DNA of 5,876 bases from NCBI GenBank assembly GCA_015904075.1, contig JABMDH010000086.1, positions 26,875 to 32,750 on the forward strand, given 5' to 3'. Shown one piece after another: positions 1 through 4,986 of the stretch. Numbering within the stretch: the stretch's first letter is position 1; the number at the start of each line of letters is the position of its first letter. The translations under genes and the position numbers were made by a program. This stretch comes from Nitrospira sp. GTDB taxonomy: Bacteria > Nitrospirota > Nitrospiria > Nitrospirales > Nitrospiraceae. The notes below the pieces were generated by a model that was given only the letters and a program-made list of their open reading frames with translations, did not search any database and was not told the DNA's origin.

Positions 1-342
1 CAACATGGGGGTCTTCACGCCCCCGTTGATGACAGCGGGAGCTCTCAGTTTGAGCTTCTCTTTTATATGAATATCTCCGGTGATCTTTCCCTTACAGATT
101 AGGGTTCCTGCCGTCACTTTTGCTTTGAGAACAGCATCTTCCCCGACCAGGAGCACACCATCGGTCGTGATCTCGCCATCAAGGGATCCATCGATTCGTA
201 CCGTTCCCGTGTAGGAAATGACACCTTTGAAATCAACACCCTTCCCGATGAAGGCGCTGACATCTTCCCTCGAATCTACTCGTGTGGGCGTGAGGCTCGG
301 CCCATCTTCCTCTGTACCATCTTGCTTCTCAGGCTTCCACAT
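1..342 (-). CDS. Bactofilin (partial, 3' end beyond the left edge)
   Basis: Bactofilins are small beta-helical cytoskeletal proteins that polymerise without nucleotide and act as scaffolds at the membrane or cell pole. This frame is open from an ATG at 342-340 to the window edge, giving 114 residues with no stop. Residues 1-29 form a charged, flexible tail. From about residue 31 the bactofilin core begins, with short glycine-punctuated beta repeats: FIGKGVDFKG, TVRIDGSLDGEI, LLVGEDAVLKAKV, GTLICKGKITGDI and KLKLRAPAVINGGV. The start is supported by a perfect AGGAGG (plus-strand 351-356) 8 bases upstream. It lies 168 bases downstream of parB on the same strand. Bactofilins are known partners of ParABS in some bacteria (BacNOP of Myxococcus), so this neighbourhood suggests a role in anchoring the segregation machinery; that role is inference. 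Only the last part of the core and the C-terminal tail are missing. Confidence 0.9.
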   Translation of the reverse strand, partial: MWKPEKQDGTEEDGPSLTPTRVDSREDVSAFIGKGVDFKGVISYTGTVRIDGSLDGEITTDGVLLVGEDAVLKAKVTAGTLICKGKITGDIHIKEKLKLRAPAVINGGVKTPML

Positions 343-510
343 ATGGATCTCCTCCTCATCCTGTCCGGCCAAATTAAGTGCAGCGAGTGTTTGTGTACGC
401 TATTGCAGTGGTATCGGTCGCTTCAGATAGCAAATGTAGCGGAAATTTATGGAAAAGCAAGAAGTATGTCCTTTCCAATTGTGCTCGATGCAACTGACAT
501 GGAGCAAGGT

Positions 511-1362
511 CTACTCTGAAAGTAGAGTCTCGACGATACCATCTAATTGTGGTGCTGAGAAATACTGAATCGCTATTGTCCCACCCTGCCCTCTAGGCAC
601 GATATGCACTTTCGTTCCGAGTTTCTTCTGCAGTCGCATTTCGAGCGCATTCCATTCAGAACTTACCTGGGTCTTGCGAGCGCGCTTTTTCTTAACTAGT
701 GAAGATTCAACGAGTTTTTCAGTTTCTCGCACGGAAAGTCCATGAGAGACCACCATTGTGGATACTTGCATCTGTTGTTCAGGGGACTCCAGGCCAAGGA
801 TAACTTTTGCATGGCCAGCTGATAGAGTCCCGTTCTCAACGAGTTTCTGGGCTTCCGGGTGGAGCTGTGTCAGGCGCACTGCGTTGGCGACCGAGGATCT
901 GTCGCGCCCAACTTTGTGAGCAATGGCGTCTTGCGTTAGTCCAAATTCGTTTATCATCCGTGAATAGGCACGGGCCGTTTCCATCGGATTCAAATCCGCT
1001 CGTTGTATATTTTCCACCAATGCGATCAGCAAAGATTCTTGATCGCTACAATTCCTGACGACAGCTTGGATCGTTTTAAGACCAGCTTCTTTTGAGGCGC
1101 GCCATCGTCGCTCACCGGCGATGAGCTCAAAGATCCCATCGCCTTTGCGGCGCACCATAATGGGCTGTAGGATACCGCTCTCCTTGATAGAGGCCGCCAA
1201 TTCGGCGAGTTCCCCCGGGGCAAAATGATGCCGTGGCTGATACCGGTTGGGAACGATGTCAGTAATTCGTATGTGCTGTACGTCGCTGGCCTCAACCGGC
1301 TGGTTCACAGCCATAGACGGCAAGAGAGCATCGAGTCCTCTACCGAGCGCTTTCTTTTCCAT
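511..1362 (-). CDS. parB: Chromosome-partitioning protein ParB
   Basis: ParB binds centromere-like parS sites, loads as a CTP-dependent sliding clamp and stimulates the ParA ATPase to segregate the origin. The protein is 283 residues, normal for chromosomal ParB/Spo0J. It opens with the typical KALGRGLDALLP leader. The ParB/Srx N-terminal domain spans roughly residues 29-120. It carries the CTP-binding motif GERRWRA at 83-89 and the ENIQRADLNP motif at 117-126. A helix-turn-helix for parS recognition lies at about 141-163 (GLTQDAIAHKVGRDRSSVA). A basic linker near 224-230 precedes the C-terminal dimerisation domain, about 235-283. The ATG at 1362 lies inside the 3' end of parA (23-base overlap) and has AAGGAG at plus-strand 1373-1378, 10 bases upstream, so translational coupling is likely. 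No parS-like palindrome (consensus TGTTNCACGTGNAACA) was seen in this window. All key motifs look intact. Confidence 0.97.
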   Translation of the reverse strand: MEKKALGRGLDALLPSMAVNQPVEASDVQHIRITDIVPNRYQPRHHFAPGELAELAASIKESGILQPIMVRRKGDGIFELIAGERRWRASKEAGLKTIQAVVRNCSDQESLLIALVENIQRADLNPMETARAYSRMINEFGLTQDAIAHKVGRDRSSVANAVRLTQLHPEAQKLVENGTLSAGHAKVILGLESPEQQMQVSTMVVSHGLSVRETEKLVESSLVKKKRARKTQVSSEWNALEMRLQKKLGTKVHIVPRGQGGTIAIQYFSAPQLDGIVETLLSE

Positions 1363-1951
1363 TAGTTAGAAACTCCTTGGCTAGAGCAACGTAGGCCTGC
1401 GAACCAGCTGATGCTGCGTTATACAATATGCCGGGCCGGCCATAACTCGGAGCTTCTGCCAGCGCGACATTGCGTGGGATAACCGCGCGATAGACCTTTT
1501 CCGTAAAGTGCGAGCGCACTTGATCGGCAACTTGGCGAGCCAATGTATTGCGGGCATCAAACATTGTCAAGACGATTCCTTCGATATGGAGATCAGGATT
1601 AAAGGATTGGCGCACTCGTTCGATGCTGCCGATCAGCCTGGTAAGTCCCTCCATCGCATAGTATTCGCACTGGACCGGGATGAGCACAGAACTGGCTGCT
1701 GTAAGGGCATTGACCGTGAGAATCCCAAGCGCTGGCGGACAATCTATAAAGATCATGTCGTACTGTTCAGCGACCTCTCCGATCACATCTTTCAAATGGG
1801 TTTCTCGACCGGTGGCGTTTACGAGTTCTATTTCTGCTCCAGCAAGATCTGCATTAGCCGGAAGGTCCGTGAGACCATCAATAGCACTTCTTACTCGCAC
1901 AAACTCATATTTTGTGTCTTTAATCAGGCAGTTATATACTGTTTTCTTCAA
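1340..1951 (-). CDS. parA: ParA/Soj partition ATPase, 5'-truncated (Walker A missing)
   Basis: ParA is a deviant-Walker ATPase that forms the nucleoid gradient along which ParB-parS complexes move. The readable frame gives 203 residues from a TTG at 1951. Recognisable parts are LPANADLAGAEIELV (30-44), the Walker A'/switch region IFIDCPPALG (67-76), LIPVQCEYYAMEGL (90-103), VLTMFDARNTLARQV (127-141) and the C-terminal VIPRNVALAEAPSYGRP (157-173). Chromosomal ParA is usually 250-265 residues and starts with a KGGVGKTT-type P-loop near residue 10-18. That segment, about 55-60 residues, is absent. Continuing the frame upstream of 1951 gives unrelated residues and a stop near 2015-2017. The TTG has no ribosome-binding site and is probably an internal leucine codon. 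Without the P-loop this product cannot bind ATP normally. It is either a fragment left by rearrangement or half a gene at a misassembly. The 3' end is normal and overlaps parB by 23 bases. Confidence 0.9.
   Translation of the reverse strand: MKKTVYNCLIKDTKYEFVRVRSAIDGLTDLPANADLAGAEIELVNATGRETHLKDVIGEVAEQYDMIFIDCPPALGILTVNALTAASSVLIPVQCEYYAMEGLTRLIGSIERVRQSFNPDLHIEGIVLTMFDARNTLARQVADQVRSHFTEKVYRAVIPRNVALAEAPSYGRPGILYNAASAGSQAYVALAKEFLTNGKESAR
1373..1378 (-). promoter_or_regulatory. Ribosome-binding site of parB, inside parA
   Basis: The minus strand reads AAGGAG here, 10 bases before the parB ATG at 1362. It lies within the last codons of parA. It fixes the parB start and shows that parB can be translated even though the parA frame in this window is broken. 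Confidence 0.7.
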
Positions 1952-1975
1952 TGAGCGTTCTGAAATTAGTCGCCA
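1945..1975. other. Probable breakpoint or misjoin between two loci
   Basis: At this point the minus-strand parA homology stops and a plus-strand coding frame begins, both without a start region, promoter spacer or ribosome-binding site. To the left the DNA is visibly more AT-rich; to the right it is GC-richer, judged by eye. No insertion sequence, direct repeat or tRNA is visible at the seam. The exact base cannot be fixed; the range reflects where both homologies become uncertain. Confidence 0.55.
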
Positions 1976-2205
1976 AGGCGCCGGTCGGAAAAGATCGTGC
2001 GGCTGTCGAGGCGATCAAGAATGACGCCGAAGCCCTCAAAGCGTCACTCAATCAGGTTCAGCTGGCGATTGACAAGGAAGATTACCCGGCTGCGCAGACT
2101 CAAGCGAAGGCCATCAATGACAAGAGCCGGGCCGTGTCAGACGAAATTCAGAGTGCCTTGGCAAAGACAGGAAAGGGAAAATCTTCTCCTTCCGGGAAGA
2201 AGTAA
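1951..2205 (+). CDS. Small lysine/alanine-rich helical protein, probably a C-terminal fragment
   Basis: This 84-residue product has no function I can name. It is almost wholly alpha-helical and rich in Ala, Lys, Asp and Gln. Residues 14-70 look like a helical hairpin (DRAAVEAIKNDAEALKASL, then AIDKEDYPAAQTQAKAI), followed by a basic tail (KTGKGKSSPSGKK). The pattern resembles the C-terminal half of exported helical-repeat proteins of the DUF4398 sort, which normally begin with a signal peptide or lipobox. None is present here. The ATG at 1951 has no Shine-Dalgarno; the preceding bases are TATACTGTTTTCTTCA. It falls exactly where the opposing parA frame loses homology, so the true N-terminus is probably missing. 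Its codon use and base composition match the GC-richer genes to its right. The gap to the next gene is 14 bases, so the two are likely co-transcribed. The DUF4398 likeness is from memory. Confidence 0.6.
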   Translation: MSVLKLVAKAPVGKDRAAVEAIKNDAEALKASLNQVQLAIDKEDYPAAQTQAKAINDKSRAVSDEIQSALAKTGKGKSSPSGKK

Positions 2206-2210
2206 GGTAG
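2204..2210 (+). promoter_or_regulatory. Ribosome-binding site that favours the GTG start at 2220
   Basis: AAGGTAG lies 9 bases before the GTG at 2220 and overlaps the stop codon of the preceding gene. Its distance to the in-frame ATG at 2229 is 18 bases, too far for a good match. This supports the GTG start and implies translational coupling. Confidence 0.45.
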
Positions 2211-2219
2211 AATTTTGAC

Positions 2220-3356
2220 GTGGCGGCGATGGGTATCAACCGTGCTAAAATTGCCGGGAGCATCTGCGTCCTTCTTGTGACCGGATGTGTTCCCGCTGTT
2301 CCCCCCGACCTGATCGCCGCAATCGATGCCATCGATCATGATTTGATTTCCATAGGGGCTCCCCGGGCGGCGCCTGAAGAGTATGCCGACTTTACGAGAC
2401 AATGGGTTTCGCTCAAAGCCCGCGTGCAAGCCGATGATGATCTTATCCGCTGGCCGTGGGAATCCAACGAGATTGAGAAAGAACTCAGACGGCTTCATAG
2501 CGAAGGTGGAACTACCGTCGCCCGGCTGAGTGACCGGCAGGCCGCCCAACGGCGGATGGCAGAATCCACACTCACCCGTCTTGAAGCGCGCTTCCTCTCC
2601 ATGGCTTCGCATGTCCAATCGATCAACGGGCGTGTTGCGTTGGGGGAAAAACCTGTCCAAACAGATCTTCTTCTCAAACAAGCCCGTGCCTTCTTCGAAC
2701 AAAAAGACTACGCGCGATCTATCCAGGTTGCCGAGCAAGCCAGCCAGGCGCTCCAGATTCAGACGGCGGCATTAATCCGGGAGTTAGGCCGGTATGCCGA
2801 TGACCGGCAGATCGGACATTGGCAGGCCATGGTCAAACACACTGTGGACTGGTCGCGGACACACCAGTCTCCGGCCATCGTTGTCAGTAAGGCCGACCGG
2901 GAATTAATCGTCTACAAGGGCGGACGTAAAGTGCTATCATATCCAGTCCGGCTGGGATTCAACGGCATTCGGGAGAAACGATTCCAGGGAGATGGTGCTA
3001 CGCCGGAGGGACGGTACCGGGTGATTGAAGCTCGCGGTGCAGGGCAAACGCAGTTTTATCGCGCGCTCGTGTTGGACTATCCCAATGCAGACGATCGCCG
3101 GCGTTTTCGGCAAGCCAAGCAATCGGGAAAGATTGCTCCAGCAAAAGATATTGGAGGACAAATCGAAATCCATGGTGTGGAGAATGAGCTCATGGCGCAG
3201 ACTCTTGGGTGCATCATGCTAGCCAATCCCCACATGGCCGAACTCTTTGCGCGAGTATCCTCCGGCACGCCGGTGACAATCGTCGGCGCATTGACCGAAC
3301 GTAATTCGATTGCATTGGCCTTGGCGCAGTTAGCGGATCGAACAGACGAAACCTGA
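2220..3356 (+). CDS. Lipoprotein L,D-transpeptidase (YkuD domain) with helical N-terminal domain
   Basis: YkuD-fold L,D-transpeptidases use a cysteine to form 3-3 peptidoglycan cross-links or to attach proteins to peptidoglycan. The 378-residue product begins with a lipoprotein signal peptide: hydrophobic core GSICVLLVTGC with lipobox VTGC and lipidated Cys23. This predicts membrane anchoring facing the periplasm. Residues 35-200 are helical and coiled-coil-like, including a hairpin near 152-180 (KQARAFFEQKDYARSIQVAE). The catalytic domain runs from about 218 (AIVVSKADRELIVYKGGRK) through GDGATPEGRYRV (257-268) to 355. The catalytic motif is IHGV at 317-320 followed by TLGCIML at 328-334, giving His318 and nucleophile Cys331. 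The usual SHGC histidine is Leu329 and the usual arginine is Met333, a variant seen in some ErfK-type members. The start is GTG at 2220; ATG at 2229 would also keep the signal peptide. It sits between a helical protein and a second transpeptidase, in one apparent operon. Confidence 0.9.
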   Translation: MAAMGINRAKIAGSICVLLVTGCVPAVPPDLIAAIDAIDHDLISIGAPRAAPEEYADFTRQWVSLKARVQADDDLIRWPWESNEIEKELRRLHSEGGTTVARLSDRQAAQRRMAESTLTRLEARFLSMASHVQSINGRVALGEKPVQTDLLLKQARAFFEQKDYARSIQVAEQASQALQIQTAALIRELGRYADDRQIGHWQAMVKHTVDWSRTHQSPAIVVSKADRELIVYKGGRKVLSYPVRLGFNGIREKRFQGDGATPEGRYRVIEARGAGQTQFYRALVLDYPNADDRRRFRQAKQSGKIAPAKDIGGQIEIHGVENELMAQTLGCIMLANPHMAELFARVSSGTPVTIVGALTERNSIALALAQLADRTDET

Positions 3357-3361
3357 GTGTG

Positions 3362-4009
3362 ATGATGCTGTCGGTACGAATCGCCTTTTCGTCGCTCATC
3401 CTTATCGCACTGTTGGTGGCCGATGTGCCGCCCCATAGCCAAGCTTTGCTCCCAGGCTCCGAGACACAGACACGGTTCACACCGGACACAGCGGGTGACG
3501 GGCAACTCTCCAGTCTCCAGGCACGGTACAAGACGCTGTCCGCGCAACTCTCCCGGCTCAAACCGCAGCAACCGTACATTCTCGTTGATACGGCTCGGAA
3601 CCATTTGTATGTGAAACGCCGGCAAGAAGTCGTGCTCGACGCCCTTGCATCGACAGGAAGCGGAATCATTCTTGATAAACCCGGTGAAGGCAACGACCAG
3701 TGGGTATTTGACACCCCGCGAGGAGAATTCCTCGTGCAGTCCAAACTGACCGATCCCGCCTGGGTCAAGCCGGATTGGGCATTTATCGAAGAAGGCGAAG
3801 CGATTCCTAAAAACCCGGCAGACCGTGTCGAGCAGGGTGTGCTTGGAGAGTACGCCTTAGGGTTCGGGAAGGGGTATTTCATCCATGGTACGCTCTATAC
3901 GCGCTTGCTGGGGAAAAATGTCACGCATGGCTGCATCCGACTGAATGACGGCGATCTCAAACGGGTCTATACATTTGCTCGAGTTGGGACACCGATCATC
4001 ATCTTCTAA
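3362..4009 (+). CDS. Secreted L,D-transpeptidase (YkuD family)
   Basis: This is a second periplasmic peptidoglycan L,D-transpeptidase. Counting from the ATG at 3362 it has 215 residues. Residues 1-28 form a Sec signal peptide (hydrophobic core FSSLILIALLVA, likely cleavage after SQA). A short coiled segment, LSSLQARYKTLSAQLSRL at about 50-67, precedes the catalytic domain, which starts at YILVDTARNHLYV (72-84). DTPRGEFLV (117-125) and DPAWVKPDW (131-139) are typical of the family. The active site is intact: IHGTLY with His175, then NVTHGCIRL with His189, Gly190 and catalytic Cys191. The domain ends with the usual VGTPIIIF. The start is uncertain: GTG 3359, ATG 3362 and ATG 3365 are consecutive and none has a clear ribosome-binding site. 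The preceding stop is only 2-5 bases away, so translation is probably coupled to the lipoprotein transpeptidase. A palindromic repeat begins one base after the stop. Confidence 0.92.
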   Translation: MMLSVRIAFSSLILIALLVADVPPHSQALLPGSETQTRFTPDTAGDGQLSSLQARYKTLSAQLSRLKPQQPYILVDTARNHLYVKRRQEVVLDALASTGSGIILDKPGEGNDQWVFDTPRGEFLVQSKLTDPAWVKPDWAFIEEGEAIPKNPADRVEQGVLGEYALGFGKGYFIHGTLYTRLLGKNVTHGCIRLNDGDLKRVYTFARVGTPIIIF

Positions 4010-4131
4010 CAGGATGCTGAAAAAGTCCGCCAGCGGCGTTCTCGCATCGCTCCGAGACTCAACGTACCAAAGCGTACGATTCGCCTCTTCGCTCGTTGCG
4101 GCCTTGCTGGACGGCCATCTTGAGCATCCTG
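4010..4131. repeat. Imperfect 122-base palindromic intergenic repeat (REP/MITE-like)
   Basis: The outer arms 4010-4034 and 4106-4131 are inverted copies. Nine bases match perfectly at the ends (CAGGATGCT against AGCATCCTG), and inner matches continue to CCAGC/GCTGG with a few mismatches and a one-base bulge. A small hairpin sits in the middle: CGTAC at 4063-4067 with GTACG at 4074-4078. The centre of that hairpin and the midpoint of the whole element both fall at 4070.5, so this is one long foldback structure. It carries no convincing gene. From memory, elements with GATGCTGAAAAAGTCCGCC-type ends are dispersed in Nitrospira intergenic regions; this is unverified. It starts directly after a stop codon, so its RNA could act as a 3' stabiliser or weak terminator, though no U-tract follows. 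Confidence 0.75.
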
Positions 4132-4243
4132 CCTGGCGAGTTGGTGTTGTCTCGATCCTTGATATCTCTGGTGGCCACAGAAGCCAAAATGAGTTTTCCC
4201 ACAGTGTTCTAATCGTTCTTCGTCTTCGGCACCATATCCCTTC

Positions 4244-4882
4244 ATGAGCTTCTGCGCAGTCTTTTTCATGCTTCTTGTTTTGAGCACCCCGAGTCAGGCC
4301 GGGGACCTTGAGGCGTTTCCTGATCTCCACCTTAACGATCCGGGCGCAGTTCAGGAAGCCACGCGTGTGCTGGAAGAGGAAGTGAAACTGGCGGCCCGTG
4401 CCCAGACCTATCTGCTCATCGATCTTGTCACGCAGACCATCCAAATCAAAGGCCGTGGTATCGAACTGCACCGAATTCCCATCGTCGCGTGGTCGGCCAA
4501 AGCAGTGCAGAACATGAAAGGCACCTATCGCCTGATCGCGCGACCGCCAGTCTTGCGGAGAAAGATCGATCCAACTGCTCCTATTGAGCAAGAACCGATT
4601 TCATTGGCTGATATGCCAATGGACTATACGCTGTCATACACTCCATCACTCACCATTGATGTGGCGCCTGTGGCGGGAGAAAATCCGGCTCAATGGCTCA
4701 GAGCCCAAGGAAAGATGTGGTGGAAAAGTGCGAAAGACTGGAGCGATTCGTTCTCAACCGGTCAGTCTGTAACACACAGTCCTCATCTCCAATTGGAAGT
4801 CTCCGCCGATCAAGCCCAATCTCTGGCCTGGTCGGCTGTTGACGGTATGGCTTTAGTCATCCGCCGGCCAACCGATAAATAG
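4244..4882 (+). CDS. Exported protein resembling a non-catalytic L,D-transpeptidase-like domain
   Basis: The product has 212 residues. Residues 1-19 look like a signal peptide (hydrophobic core CAVFFMLLVLS, cleavage after SQA), so it is probably periplasmic, although the n-region has no positive charge. The segment YLLIDLVTQTIQIKGRGIEL (56-75) aligns without gaps to YILVDTARNHLYVKRRQEVV of the transpeptidase upstream. It matches in the opening Tyr, the conserved Asp and a Lys, with the same alternation of hydrophobic residues. After that the family pattern is lost: no HG motif, no S/THGC, and the only cysteine is Cys4 in the signal peptide. The C-terminal half (DYTLSYTPSLTIDVAP, a Trp-rich stretch at 151-166, then LVIRRP) is not recognised. 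It could be a degenerate paralogue or a partner of the two active enzymes. The ATG at 4244 lacks a clear ribosome-binding site; a stop at 4190-4192 bounds the frame and no better start lies between. Confidence 0.7.
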   Translation: MSFCAVFFMLLVLSTPSQAGDLEAFPDLHLNDPGAVQEATRVLEEEVKLAARAQTYLLIDLVTQTIQIKGRGIELHRIPIVAWSAKAVQNMKGTYRLIARPPVLRRKIDPTAPIEQEPISLADMPMDYTLSYTPSLTIDVAPVAGENPAQWLRAQGKMWWKSAKDWSDSFSTGQSVTHSPHLQLEVSADQAQSLAWSAVDGMALVIRRPTDK

Positions 4883-4904
4883 ATACGTGCTAGTCGGCCC
4901 AAGA

Positions 4905-4933
4905 TTGTCTTTTTCATTCTGGGCTCATAAGAT
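4905..4933 (+). promoter_or_regulatory. Possible sigma70-type promoter for the isomerase gene
   Basis: TTGTCT at 4905-4910 and TAAGAT at 4928-4933 each match the -35 and -10 consensus at four of six positions, with an ideal 17-base spacer. They lie 54 bases before the ATG at 4987. The match is modest and could be chance. The same gap holds a weak GCCC/GGGC inverted repeat (about 4897-4924) without a following T-run, so I do not call a terminator. Confidence 0.3.
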
Positions 4934-4986
4934 ACGGGTCCTACTCCTCCCAACCCGATCGAACCCATTTGTGGAAGGGAAATTCC

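Noticed and set aside
343..510. Possible promoter for the bactofilin on the minus strand
   Set aside because: Several TTG-type hexamers exist, but none pairs with a good -10 at proper spacing.
510..526. Short hairpin TCTACT/AGTAGA at the end of parB
   Set aside because: The stem has only six weak base pairs and no T-run follows in the parB direction, so it does not qualify as a terminator.
1979..1996. P-loop-like string PVGKDRA close to the broken parA
   Set aside because: It is on the opposite strand from parA and lacks the GGxGKT pattern, so it is not the missing Walker A.
2148..2738. Open frame of 196 codons on the minus strand
   Set aside because: It is antisense to the lipoprotein transpeptidase, has no recognisable domain, and its length is explained by the codon bias of the real gene.
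3214..3882. Open frame of 222 codons on the minus strand
   Set aside because: It is antisense to two real transpeptidase genes and its translation is low-complexity, rich in Ser and Arg, with no family resemblance.
4006..4287. Possible small hydrophilic protein on the minus strand starting near 4269 (MKKTAQKLM)
   Set aside because: It is antisense to a signal peptide and its C-terminal part is merely the repeat read through; no ribosome-binding site is convincing.
3857..4591. Open frame of 244 codons on the minus strand
   Set aside because: It crosses the palindromic repeat and is antisense to two supported genes; no domain or ribosome-binding site supports it.
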